Assembly (NCBI RefSeq): GCF_001006305.1
Contig: NZ_LBHJ01000008.1
Location: 214,549-278,548 of the forward strand
Source: Silvibacterium bohemicum
GTDB lineage: Bacteria; Acidobacteriota; Terriglobia; Terriglobales; Acidobacteriaceae
Length of the DNA stretch: 64,000 bases
Reading direction: 5' to 3'
Positions 1 through 7,896 of the stretch are shown piece by piece. The first letter of the stretch is position 1, and every line of letters starts with the position of its first letter. The notes under the pieces are model-generated. The model worked only from the letters and a program-made list of their open reading frames with translations. It was not told the DNA's origin and ran no database searches. The position numbers and the translations under genes were made by a program.

Positions 1-912
1 AATCTGATGAAGCCGTCCGGCAATCCCTTCCGCCTTCTCTTCTTCGTTGAGATATCCGATCGAGGTAATACCTTGCTGCAGATTCTGCCACGCAGCCTGG
101 ACCTTTCCAACGTACATCTCGAGGCCCTGATGTATCTTGGTTACGTTTTGTACTCCCAGCGCTCCCGCCGATGCATTCAAGGCGCCGAGTGCGGGATGTA
201 GGTTTTCGAGGTCATTATAGTAAAGCTTTGCATCTTTGAGCGTGTAATAGGTCGCAGGATCGAAGGCTTTGCCTTGCGCGTGGAGCTGGGCATTGTGCTC
301 GGCCATGACCTTGGAAATTGTGTCCCAGCTTACTCTGTGATCTAACTGAACGCCTTCCGGATTAACCTGCTGTCCGCTCGCACTATCGCGGACGCTGATG
401 ACGCGATGTCCGGCAAACTGCGGATTAAACTGCGGCTGGCTCAGGATCCGATTGCGCGTATTTGTTCCAAAGCTGAAGGTCTTGCGCGGATGCGCCTTTG
501 GTTCGAATTCCGTCCTCTCTCCCCCTCTGGGAGCGTAATCCACTACAGGAGTCGGCTTCGGTAATCCCACGTGGGTGGGAACAGCACGCTGGAGCACCCC
601 CGACGCTGCTCTTTCTCCTGTCTGCGGCCGGTACACAGCCGGTGCATTTCCTCCGCTCACCGCGTTTTTTGTCTGTGCCGCAGCCGGCGCGAACGGCCGA
701 TAGACCGGCGGGGCCGCCGCCGCCGGAGTAACGAGTGGCCGGATAGGCTTCAGCGGAGATGCAGCGAGCTTGGTTTGTGCGGGGCCTTGAGGCCGGTACA
801 CCGGAGGAGCGGCGAGCTTAGCTTGCACCGGCGCCAAAGGCCGGTAAGCAACCGGAGAAGACGGTCGAGGAATCGTCGAAGATCCAGAATGATAGACGGT
901 TGATCCGGCCAT
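1..912 (-). CDS. Partial polymorphic-toxin-like protein: PVYRP repeat N-terminus plus HNH-like nuclease region (5' part only)
   Basis: Minus-strand reading frame, open for all 304 codons from ATG at 912 to the window edge, so the C-terminus is missing. AGAGGG about 6 nt upstream supports this start. Residues 20-100 are low-complexity Pro/Ala with Y-R-P repeats at 23-25, 39-41, 71-73 and 94-96, alternating with Q-x-K at 30-32, 46-48 and 80-82. From family knowledge, such PPVYRP/QxK leaders occur on proteins linked to extracellular contractile injection systems, often with toxin domains. Residues 190-240 contain LDHR (D191, H192), then YYNDLENLHP (N233, N237), spaced like an HNH/endonuclease VII-type toxin fold. 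No signal peptide is visible. The toxin assignment and injection-system link are inference. No baseplate, sheath or immunity gene is visible on this side; the missing end and partners would lie left of the window. Confidence 0.6.
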   Translation of the reverse strand, partial: MAGSTVYHSGSSTIPRPSSPVAYRPLAPVQAKLAAPPVYRPQGPAQTKLAASPLKPIRPLVTPAAAAPPVYRPFAPAAAQTKNAVSGGNAPAVYRPQTGERAASGVLQRAVPTHVGLPKPTPVVDYAPRGGERTEFEPKAHPRKTFSFGTNTRNRILSQPQFNPQFAGHRVISVRDSASGQQVNPEGVQLDHRVSWDTISKVMAEHNAQLHAQGKAFDPATYYTLKDAKLYYNDLENLHPALGALNASAGALGVQNVTKIHQGLEMYVGKVQAAWQNLQQGITSIGYLNEEEKAEGIAGRLHQI

Positions 913-1080
913 GTATGCCCTCTGCTAACCGATAGAATTGAACTTATACCGCCACTTAGTATAAACCGCTAAGGTTGGAAGGGTAAGTATCGCCCAGGCA
1001 ACAACCGGCCGTGCGGCGGTAGTTAGTTCGCCTCACAGCCGGCTGCGCTTCGTGGTTCGAAGATATCCGGCGACCTAAGT

Positions 1081-1464
1081 CTACGAATTGGTGTTCCAGA
1101 TATCGGAGCGCCACTTCCACTTGCCGCCTTCCTGTTTCCAGTGAACCAGGTACTTGCCGGAGATGACCTGGCCGCCTTTAAGGGTAAGCTCTGCCTCGCC
1201 GATTTCCACAACATCGTCGCCGCAAAGTTGAGCGTCAACGGTGGTCAGCGTGGCAGAGGCCAGGCCCATTCCGGCGATGGCGGCGCGCCAGAACTCTTTG
1301 ATTGCGGCACGTCCCTCGACGGTGGGAGCGCCCGGCGGCAGCACCCGGGCGTCCATGGTATATACATCGTCGATGGCGTCGAAATTGCCGTTCTCGACGA
1401 CGGCTGTGCTGAAGCGTTGGTTGGTTTGAGACATGCTGGCGCGGATAGACTCGGGAAGACTCAT
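1081..1464 (-). CDS. SnoaL-like / DUF4440 family protein
   Basis: A 127-residue protein with the cone-shaped NTF2-like fold signature: an N-terminal helix pair (FSTAVVENGNFDAIDDVYTMDA), then PPGAPTVEGRAAIKEFW, then strands ending KYLVHWKQEGGKWKWRSDIWN. Family members act as small-molecule isomerases or hydrolases, or bind ligands. The particular substrate cannot be read from sequence. The start at 1464 is chosen over an upstream extension to 1761 because AAGGAG lies 7 nt before it and the extension has no domain character. It is divergent from the hydrolase gene at 1730, with about 265 bp between them that could hold both promoters. Confidence 0.75.
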   Translation of the reverse strand: MSLPESIRASMSQTNQRFSTAVVENGNFDAIDDVYTMDARVLPPGAPTVEGRAAIKEFWRAAIAGMGLASATLTTVDAQLCGDDVVEIGEAELTLKGGQVISGKYLVHWKQEGGKWKWRSDIWNTNS

Positions 1465-1729
1465 AGACTCTCCTTCATTGGTTGCAACTGTGGCCCTGCT
1501 GGCTTGCGACCCTGGTGGATATGGACGCTTCCGTACCGGGCACCGCTTCGGCCGCGCCTGGGCGTCCATGTTCTGTTGCCTAGATAACCCTTCAGTCCGA
1601 ATTCTGTTCCATAATTTATCTGTTCGACAGCCAATAGGGCATTGCCTTAGAAAGTCTCTGCGACAGACGCTCTCTGTAGTATGGTCGGAACCATCCACTG
1701 GAACCAGCCGCCTACGGGAGCGACCACGC

Positions 1730-3190
1730 ATGTCTCGAAGCAGCCTTCGTGTCTCCGCCATCCTCTGTCTTGGCTTCGTCGCCGCCGCAGTTTTCGCGCA
1801 ATCCCCAGCGACCCATCCCGATCATCGCCTCGACCGCTCTTACCGCTTCGATCGCGGCGGCTGGATCTACGTCCATCTGCAGGGCTCTCCAGCCGACATC
1901 GGCTATCAACACGGCTATCTCCTGGCTGCTGAGATCGAGGACAACTACAAAGTGCTGAAGCTCGAGGCCGAGCACTCCACGAAGCGCGATTGGGCTTTCT
2001 TCCGTGATGCCTCGCGCACCATGCTCTGGCCGCACATCGATTCCGAGTATCAAGAGGAGCTGAAGGGAATCGCGCAGGGAGTCGCGGCCAAGGGAGTCAA
2101 TCTCGATCTGTGGGACATCGTCGCCATGAACGCCCAGATCGAGCTGACCGAATACTACGTCCCGTGGCTGGACAAAAACGAACACGCCAACGGAACCCAT
2201 CCCGCCAATGTTCCCGACCTCACCGGGCATGAGCCCAAGGCTCCCGGCAACTGCAGCGCCTTCATTGCCACGGGCAGCTATACCAAGGGCGGCAAGATCG
2301 TCATCGCGCACAACAACTGGTCGTCTTATGCCGATGGCTCCCGCTGGGTCATGGTCTTCGACATCCAGCCCGACCACGGCCATCGCATCCTCATGGATGG
2401 CTCGCCGGCGCTCATCACCAGCGAAGACGACTTCGGCATCAACGATGCTGGCATCATGATCGCCGAGACCACCATCAGCCAGTTCGTCGGCTGGGACCCG
2501 AAAGGGAAGCCGGAGTTCGCCCGCTCGCGCAAGGCGCTGCAGTACGCCGACTCCATCGACAACTATGCCGCCACCATGATCGAGGCCAACAATGGAGGCT
2601 ACGCCAACGACTGGCTCATCGGCGACCGCAAGACCGGCGAGATCGCTTACCTCGAACTCGGCCTCAAGCATTCGCCCATGTGGCGCAAGAAGGACGGCTA
2701 CTTCGTCAGCTCCAACTTTGCCCGCGACCCCGGCCTCATCAAGGATGAGACCGAGAGCTTCGACATTCACGATCTTGGCTCCTCACCCAATGCCCGCCGC
2801 GTGCGCTGGGAGCAGCTCATGCGAGAGAGCAAGGGCAAGATCGACGTGCCTATGGCCGAGCAATTTCTAGCCGACCACGAGGACAGCTTCCTAAAAGAAA
2901 AGAAGGCCGATCAGCGCTCCCTCTGCGGCCACGCCGATGTTGCCCGGGAAGGCATTCCCGTCTTCGACTGGCCACCGTTTTATCCCGGCGGAGCCGTGCA
3001 GGGCAAAGCCACCGACAGCGATATGGCGGAGAAAATGAGCTTCGCCGGCCGCGCCGGTCATCCCTGCGGCGAAGATTTTCTAGCCAAACCCTTTCTGGAG
3101 GCGCATCCTGAATATTCCTGGCAGGAGCCCATCCTACGCGACATGAAAGCCGGGCCCTGGACCACCTTCACCAGCAACGACGCCAAGTAA
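1730..3190 (+). CDS. Secreted C45-type / phospholipase B-like Ntn-hydrolase
   Basis: A 486-residue protein with a clear signal peptide (hydrophobic run at residues 8-22, AxA-type site near 23). The core has GxxxDIGYQHG near 53-62 and GNCSAFIATG at 173-182. C175 would be the N-terminal nucleophile after autoproteolysis in the acyl-CoA:6-APA acyltransferase (C45) and phospholipase B-like superfamily. HNNWSSY and the later N/D-rich stretches fit the four-layer Ntn fold. It probably hydrolyses amide or ester bonds outside the cytoplasm; the substrate is unknown. The start at 1730 is chosen because the signal peptide begins there and GGGAG lies 9 nt upstream; the frame is open back to 1433 but that part looks non-coding. 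Confidence 0.72.
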   Translation: MSRSSLRVSAILCLGFVAAAVFAQSPATHPDHRLDRSYRFDRGGWIYVHLQGSPADIGYQHGYLLAAEIEDNYKVLKLEAEHSTKRDWAFFRDASRTMLWPHIDSEYQEELKGIAQGVAAKGVNLDLWDIVAMNAQIELTEYYVPWLDKNEHANGTHPANVPDLTGHEPKAPGNCSAFIATGSYTKGGKIVIAHNNWSSYADGSRWVMVFDIQPDHGHRILMDGSPALITSEDDFGINDAGIMIAETTISQFVGWDPKGKPEFARSRKALQYADSIDNYAATMIEANNGGYANDWLIGDRKTGEIAYLELGLKHSPMWRKKDGYFVSSNFARDPGLIKDETESFDIHDLGSSPNARRVRWEQLMRESKGKIDVPMAEQFLADHEDSFLKEKKADQRSLCGHADVAREGIPVFDWPPFYPGGAVQGKATDSDMAEKMSFAGRAGHPCGEDFLAKPFLEAHPEYSWQEPILRDMKAGPWTTFTSNDAK

Positions 3191-3340
3191 GGCAGAACGC
3201 GGAGTGGTTTCAGGAGGGAGGTGCGGACTTGAGCCCCAGAGGAAAGGAATATGCTCCGCAAAAAGCGTGTTTGAAAGAAGAACAAGCCGGAAACCGCGAA
3301 TAGTCTCCACCACACACATTAACCGTCTAAAAGAAGCCAA

Positions 3341-3883
3341 ATGTCGACCACCGAAACCACCGCCCAACAATCCGAACTTACCCCGCTCTTGCAAGACGCG
3401 CACACCGAATCTGGCCGGTCGCTGCTCGATCTGGTCGACGAACGCCCGATCCTGCTGGTCTTCCTGCGCCACTTCGGCTGTTCCTTTTGCCGCCAGACCC
3501 TCGACGATGTCTCCAAAATCCATTCCGAACTCGACAGGCGAGGCGTGCAGGTGGTCTTCGTCCATCTCGGTACGCCGGAGCGCGCCAAGCCCTTCTTCGA
3601 CCACTACCATCTCTCCTCGGTCGAACGAATCAGCGATCCCGAGGGCAGGCTCTACGCTGCCCCAGCCTTCAAACTGGCGCGAGTAAGCCTCTTTCAGCTC
3701 ATCCGCCCCGCCGTCTGGATCGCCTGGATCAGAGGCGCGGTCGCCGCCCACGGAATCGGTCTCATCAAGGAAGATATGCAGCAGATGCCCGGAGTCTTCT
3801 TCCTGCGCAACCGCCGCATTGCTAACCTCTTCCGCCATCGCACCATCGCCGACCGGCCCAACTATCTAGCCTTGCTCTCGTAA
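3341..3883 (+). CDS. Peroxiredoxin-like (AhpC/TSA, SelL-related) redox protein
   Basis: A 180-residue cytoplasmic protein with a thioredoxin fold: RPILLVFLRHFGCSFCRQTL gives a C47-x-x-C50 pair after the first beta strand, followed by VQVVFVHLG and a conserved ISDPEGRLY strand-turn. The arrangement matches SelL/PRXL2-like peroxiredoxins, thiol-dependent reductases of peroxides. Family membership is supported by the CxxC position and the ISDPEG motif; the peroxide substrate is inferred. It follows the hydrolase at 1730 by 150 bp on the same strand and converges with the EF-G-like gene, with only 2 nt between their ends. Confidence 0.75.
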   Translation: MSTTETTAQQSELTPLLQDAHTESGRSLLDLVDERPILLVFLRHFGCSFCRQTLDDVSKIHSELDRRGVQVVFVHLGTPERAKPFFDHYHLSSVERISDPEGRLYAAPAFKLARVSLFQLIRPAVWIAWIRGAVAAHGIGLIKEDMQQMPGVFFLRNRRIANLFRHRTIADRPNYLALLS

Positions 3884-3885
3884 GC

Positions 3886-4545
3886 TTAGGTCCAATCCTC
3901 AAAGCCGGGACGAGTGCGGTCGTCATTCGCGGCTGCCCCCTGCAGTGGCCGGTATTCCCGCGAAGCTGGAAGGCTAAAGGTAAGCGGACGGCAAAGGCCC
4001 AGCATCTGACAGATGCGGGGAAGAAGTCCGCGAGGAATCTCCACCTTCAGCACGAAGGTCTCCGTGAAGGAGACCGAGACATCGACGTTGCCGATCAGCA
4101 TAGTGAGGGTTCCGAGAACCTCGACGAGCGCATTCTGCTCCACGTTGAGACGCAGCCCGGTCCACGGCTCCAGAATCACCGGCGAAGCGGCGAGCAGGGC
4201 CTCGTCGAAGGCCATGCCCGCGGCGAGGGCGAATGCCTCCGGATGCGAGTGGCGCGGCAAATGCGTTGCTTCGAGCAGTCGAACCTCGACCCCGTGCATG
4301 GGATACCGCGCGGCCGGGCCGCAATCGAGCCTGCTGAAGAGAGCGGCGCGCACCGCATGGTAGCAATCTTCCGGCAACGACAACTCCGGGACGCACGTTA
4401 CCGAACAGGCGTGGCCGGGGACAGGAAGAAGCTGCAGTTTGAGGTGAGCGAAATGTCCCCGCCCCTCGAAGTGGCGGATATACTTCCGCTCTCCAACAGC
4501 CGCGGACCGGACCGTCTCTCTGAAAGCGATCGGGGGACGTAGCAT
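3886..4545 (-). CDS. Stand-alone EF-G domain IV/V-like protein (no GTPase domain)
   Basis: A 219-residue protein resembling only the C-terminal part of elongation factor G and ribosomal-protection proteins (about 640-700 residues). IAFRETVRSAAVGERKYIRH corresponds to the start of domain IV (YRETI in EF-G), followed by GRGHFAHLKLQLLP. AFALAAGMAFDEALLAASPV followed by ILEPWTGLRLNV corresponds to the domain IV/V junction (EF-G: AFxxAxxxA, LLEP). A final alpha/beta part follows (LGTLTMLIGNVDVSV). No P-loop or G-domain motif is present, and no G-domain gene adjoins it. The start has AAAGG 8 nt upstream and the frame is intact, so it looks like a real gene rather than debris. It may bind the ribosomal A site or be an accessory translation factor; this is inference. 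Confidence 0.65.
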   Translation of the reverse strand: MLRPPIAFRETVRSAAVGERKYIRHFEGRGHFAHLKLQLLPVPGHACSVTCVPELSLPEDCYHAVRAALFSRLDCGPAARYPMHGVEVRLLEATHLPRHSHPEAFALAAGMAFDEALLAASPVILEPWTGLRLNVEQNALVEVLGTLTMLIGNVDVSVSFTETFVLKVEIPRGLLPRICQMLGLCRPLTFSLPASREYRPLQGAAANDDRTRPGFEDWT

Positions 4546-4629
4546 GATCGTGCCTTTCGCACACGATCATAGTCCGGCTCCGCCCGGAAAAACACCCCAG
4601 AGATCAAGGGTACGTAGGGCAGACGCTAC

Positions 4630-4668
4630 GGGTGCCCCACATCTCGATTCTGAGATGTGGGATTCCAC
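4630..4668. repeat. Family D hairpin repeat
   Basis: CCCACATCTC (4636-4645) pairs with GAGATGTGGG (4652-4661) around a 6-nt loop, preceded by GGGTGC. Near-identical units occur at 55621, 59761 and 60750, with a diverged one at 38617. No gene can be assigned to it. Confidence 0.8.
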
Positions 4669-4690
4669 GGTTGCACCACCAACTGTCATC

Positions 4691-4700
4691 CCGTCATTCT
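4691..4700. repeat. Left fragment of family A palindromic repeat, interrupted by the IS110 element
   Basis: CCGTCATTCT is the beginning of family A (compare GTCATTCTGACGA at 45156). The remainder resumes at 6009. Joining 4700 to 6009 restores GTCATTCT-GATGACCAAAGG, the normal repeat sequence. Confidence 0.8.
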
Positions 4701-4740
4701 TGTATCTATGGAAGAGCGGCGGGGGTATGTAGGAAACTGT

Positions 4741-4894
4741 CGCGGTGGGGGAACCAGGGTATGATTCCCCCGCGGGCGTGCGTCTCCCGTACATTCTGAG
4801 GTGGACTAGCCACCGTTCGTCAGCTTGGGAGCGCAGCCCAACTCCAGGTCGCGTACGACCGAACAGTCGCAAGATACGCAATCGCATCTACAAG
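4741..4894 (+). ncRNA. Predicted bridge RNA of the IS110 element (target-binding and donor-binding loops)
   Basis: The 5' non-coding end contains ordered hairpins: 4745-4753/4765-4773 (GGGGGAA with TTCCCCC); 4800-4804/4810-4814 (GGTGG with CCACC); 4825-4829/4837-4841; 4847-4851/4856-4860 (GGTCG with CGACC); and 4873-4878/4883-4888. The second hairpin is flanked by CATTCTGA (4792-4799), identical to the left target plus core, and TCGTCAG (4817-4823), the reverse complement of CTGACGA in the family A consensus. The last hairpin is flanked by ACAGTCGC (4863-4870), identical to the right IS end at 6000-6007, and TACAAG (4889-4894), the reverse complement of CTTGTA at 4699-4704. This matches the two-loop architecture published for IS110 bridge RNAs. 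Transcript ends are guesses. Confidence 0.75.
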
Positions 4895-4904
4895 GCAGGT
4901 TACC

Positions 4905-5900
4905 GTGACCGGCATCATTTGTGGAGTGGATGTTTCGTCGTCGTTATTGGCTGCGCGCATTGGCCGTGCCGGTGCGCAGGCCTCGTTTCCCAACACCGTG
5001 GAAGGCATCGCCGCGCTGGCCGCTTTCTGCCGCACCCATCAGGTGGAGCTGGTGGCGATGGAAGCCACCGGCGGCTACGAGCAGCAGCCCTTTGCGCTGC
5101 TGGCCGAAGAGCATCTGCCAGTGGCCATCCTCAACCCGCGCGCGGTGCGCCGCTTCGCCGAGGGCATGAGCCTGACGGAGAAGACCGACGCTATCGATGC
5201 CGGGCTGATCGAGTGGTTCGCCGAAGTGAAACATCCCCCGCCCCAGGCCCTGGCTGCTGCCGGCCAGCAGCAGCTGCGCGCCCTGGTCACGCGCCTGCGC
5301 CAGCTCACCGATCTGCGCACCGCGCAGATCAATCAGAGCCGCCTGGTCACCGACCCCGGCGTGCAGGCCACCTTCACCGAACTGCTCGCGATGCTGAAGC
5401 GCCAGACGCGCGAGCTGGAGCAGAACATCGCGCAGCTTATCGCCGCAGATCCGCTCTGGCACCAACTCGACCAGGCCTTCCGATCCATCAAGGGAGTGGC
5501 GGGCCGCACCGTAGCCCGGCTGATGGCCGAGATGCCGGAGATCGGAACGCTCTCCAACAAGAGCATTTCGAAGCTGGCCGGACTGGCGCCCATGGCCGCC
5601 GACAGTGGGAAGCATCAAGGCAAACGCCGCATCCGCGCAGGACGCTCCGCGGTACGCCAGATCCTCTTCGTCGTGGCCAGCGTGGCTGGCCGCTACGAAC
5701 CTGATTTCATCCTCTTCCAGCAGCGGCTCAAAGCTGCCGGCAAGCCGCCCAAGGTCATCCGCATCGCGCTCGCGCACAAGCTGCTGGTGCGCCTCAACGC
5801 CAAAGCCCGGGACGTGCGCAACCGCTTCCACGAACCACGCTCTATCAATACCGGCTCCCCCGGCTCAGACTTCATCGCCCCCGATTTGGCTGTCGCGTAG
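4905..5900 (+). CDS. IS110-family transposase (DEDD RuvC-like recombinase)
   Basis: A 331-residue protein. The N-terminal DEDD domain shows GVDVS (D9), MEATGGYE (E53) and KTDAIDA (D95, D98). The C-terminal Transposase_20 domain shows IKGVAGRTVARLMAEMPEIG and GLAPMAADSGKHQGKRRI, with S234 the likely catalytic serine of the family. The enzyme should excise the element as a circle and reinsert it under direction of the element's own structured RNA. The start is GTG, only 11 nt after the predicted donor guide, and the ribosome-binding region overlaps the RNA end, so RNA folding could affect translation. All family residues are present; nothing suggests inactivation. Confidence 0.93.
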   Translation: MTGIICGVDVSSSLLAARIGRAGAQASFPNTVEGIAALAAFCRTHQVELVAMEATGGYEQQPFALLAEEHLPVAILNPRAVRRFAEGMSLTEKTDAIDAGLIEWFAEVKHPPPQALAAAGQQQLRALVTRLRQLTDLRTAQINQSRLVTDPGVQATFTELLAMLKRQTRELEQNIAQLIAADPLWHQLDQAFRSIKGVAGRTVARLMAEMPEIGTLSNKSISKLAGLAPMAADSGKHQGKRRIRAGRSAVRQILFVVASVAGRYEPDFILFQQRLKAAGKPPKVIRIALAHKLLVRLNAKARDVRNRFHEPRSINTGSPGSDFIAPDLAVA

Positions 5901-6008
5901 AACTTCTCCGCAGCCGTGGTTGGGGGAAAGCGGAAAACGCAACACCGTTTTCCGAGGCGCTTGCGCCGTCTTTTCCATCAACCAACTTGACAAACCTAGA
6001 CAGTCGCT

Positions 6009-6086
6009 GATGACCAAAGGGAGGAAGAATCCCAGCGCAGTTTGCCGTGCGGCATCGTCGAGATTCATCACTACGTTCAGAATGAC
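6009..6086. repeat. Right fragment of family A palindromic repeat
   Basis: GATGACCAAAGGGAGGAAGA continues the repeat broken at 4700, and the unit closes with CACTACGTTCAGAATGAC, the inverted partner of GTCATTCTGAC. The rest of the gap up to 6161 holds nothing recognisable. Confidence 0.8.
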
Positions 6087-6161
6087 GGCCTTTAGGAATA
6101 TCAGGCCGACTCTCCCGCATCTCGCGTCTGAGACCTGGGATCAAATCAGCTCCGTTGTGAC

Positions 6162-7754
6162 TTACTCCTTAGGCTTCCCCCAAACACTATCCAGAAACAG
6201 GTAGCGCCCGCGCTGATTATCCGGCCGCGCATCGGAGTCGGCATCGAGGTGCATCACCTGCCAGCTTCCCGCGGCGTTGTAGGTAGGCCACGTGGGAAGA
6301 CCAGCGGCCTTCGGCTTGTTCGGATCGCCGCTGCGCGCGAAGTTCGTCCAATACGTCTGGATCTGGTCGGATAGCTTGCGATCTTCGGGCCGAACGTTGA
6401 TCTGCTGGCGGGAATCCAGTGTGCCGAAGACATACTCGATGTCGTCGGAGTGGAACGCGCCGATGGCGGCGGGATGAAACTTGTCTCCCGGCGATCCCAG
6501 GTCCAGGCGGTAGCGATAGACCGGAGCCTCACCCGTCTGCACCTGCGCCTCGAGCCAGCGCCATGTCGAGAAGACGATGAAGCGGTCGCTGGCGAAGTCA
6601 CCCGCAGACTCGATCGCCTGCTCATCGGTGGTCGCCGGATAAACCTCGAAGAAGCGCGGTGCGTCCGCGCCAAACTCGGCCTCGGTCTGCGTCTTGAACC
6701 GCTCCGCCGTCATCTTTTCTTTCGCCAGAGTCACCTCGGCGCGCGCCTCGTCCGCGTTCCAGCCAGCCAGCATGGGGACATGCGCCTGCTTGCCCGCGGC
6801 ATAGATGTTCGGCACGGAGTCCGGTAGGAAATAGCCATCGACGTTAGGCCCGAAGCGCGGCGGCCGAGGATCGCTCTTGGCATTGGCTGCCTTCACCAGG
6901 TCGCCGGCGGAGAGCTTGCGCAGCTCGGCGAGGCTCGTGGTGTGGAAGGCGTTCTGCGCGAACTCGGTATTAGCCTTCTCGCTCACCTCGCGCGCAGGAA
7001 ACCTCAGCCCGCCGCTGTAGAACGCGCCGCCGCTCTCGCCGATGGCCTTCTGGATGAGGTCCTTCGCCATGGGCGACGCCATCTGCGCGCTTACCGCAAA
7101 CGATCCCGCCGACTCGCCGAAGATGGTGATGTTCGCCGGATCGCCTCCGAAGCTCTTAATGTTGTTCTTGACCCACGCGATCGCTGCGGCCTGATCCATC
7201 AGGCCGTAGTTGCCCGACGCATGATGCGGCGACTCCGCCGTCAGCTCCGGATGCGCAAAGAACCCGATGATGCCGAGGCGATAGTTCATCGACACCACCA
7301 CCACGTCGCGAAGCGCGAGGAACTGTCCGTCCTGCCGCGCCTCCGAGGTGCTGCCGCTGACGAATCCGCCGCCGTAAATCCAAACCATCACCGGCAGGCT
7401 GCCCGGCTTCGCGCCCTTGGGAGTCCACACATTGAGCGTGAGGCAATCCTCGCTCTCGCCCGCATCGTGAAAGATCATGTCGGGATAGCCGCTCTGCTGA
7501 ATGCAGCGCGATCCGAAGTCCACGGTCTGCTTCGCGCCGCTCCACTTCGCGGCAGGCATCGGAGGCTTCCAGCGCAGGTCGCCGACCGGAGGAGCCGCAT
7601 AAGGAATGCCCTTGAACGCAACTACTTTTCCATCTGTAGTGAGCGCGCCCTCGACCTTGCCTTTGTCGGTCTTCACCTGCAAAGGGTTGGAGGCATGGGC
7701 GAGAACTGTGAAGGCAAGGGCGGCAGGAAGCATAACTCTCAGCGAGCGAATCAT
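6162..7754 (-). CDS. Secreted type-B carboxylesterase (para-nitrobenzyl esterase-like)
   Basis: About 530 residues, normal for the family, starting with a signal peptide (MIRSLRVMLPAALAFTVLAHA). Motifs run in order: FKGIPYAAPPVGDLRW, SEDCLTLNVWTP, the oxyanion region YGGGFVSGS, then GGDPANITIFGESAGS with the nucleophile Ser inside GESAG. The acidic member is in the NADEARAEV region and the histidine in AIGAFHSDDIEYVFG, near the C-terminus. It should hydrolyse carboxylic esters in the periplasm or outside the cell; the natural substrate is unknown. The frame is open to 7802, but the start at 7754 gives a proper signal peptide; no strong ribosome-binding site decides it. It is monocistronic. 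Confidence 0.88.
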   Translation of the reverse strand: MIRSLRVMLPAALAFTVLAHASNPLQVKTDKGKVEGALTTDGKVVAFKGIPYAAPPVGDLRWKPPMPAAKWSGAKQTVDFGSRCIQQSGYPDMIFHDAGESEDCLTLNVWTPKGAKPGSLPVMVWIYGGGFVSGSTSEARQDGQFLALRDVVVVSMNYRLGIIGFFAHPELTAESPHHASGNYGLMDQAAAIAWVKNNIKSFGGDPANITIFGESAGSFAVSAQMASPMAKDLIQKAIGESGGAFYSGGLRFPAREVSEKANTEFAQNAFHTTSLAELRKLSAGDLVKAANAKSDPRPPRFGPNVDGYFLPDSVPNIYAAGKQAHVPMLAGWNADEARAEVTLAKEKMTAERFKTQTEAEFGADAPRFFEVYPATTDEQAIESAGDFASDRFIVFSTWRWLEAQVQTGEAPVYRYRLDLGSPGDKFHPAAIGAFHSDDIEYVFGTLDSRQQINVRPEDRKLSDQIQTYWTNFARSGDPNKPKAAGLPTWPTYNAAGSWQVMHLDADSDARPDNQRGRYLFLDSVWGKPKE

Positions 7755-7896
7755 CACGCAGTCCAACATACAGAGTTGAACCCGCCGACACAACTCCATC
7801 AACCGGAGGGAGGGACGGCCTTCAGCCCGTCCATAAATCTCCAGGGATAGAACGGCTTCAATCGTGGAGGGAAGGTTTGCAATCGATTCGTAAGGA

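Larger units (their letters stand above)
4699..6008 (+). mobile_element. IS110-family insertion sequence, about 1308 bp
   Basis: One DEDD transposase gene lies between a long 5' non-coding end (about 200 bp) and a short 3' end (about 108 bp), the arrangement of the IS110 group, in which the guide RNA is encoded upstream of the transposase. There are no terminal inverted repeats, as is normal for the family. The boundaries are deduced from the interrupted family A repeat: CT at 4699-4700 on the left and CT at 6007-6008 on the right, consistent with the CT core dinucleotide known from IS621. The 3' end carries CAACTTGACAAACCTAGACA just before the right core. The element looks intact and recent, because the two halves of the target repeat still join cleanly. 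Confidence 0.85.

Noticed and set aside
480..520. tRNA T-loop-like GGTTCGAATTCC
   Set aside because: It lies inside the open frame of the toxin-like gene and no cloverleaf can be drawn around it.
1712..2770. 352-codon open frame on the minus strand
   Set aside because: Antisense of the secreted Ntn-hydrolase; composition typical of a mirrored coding strand.
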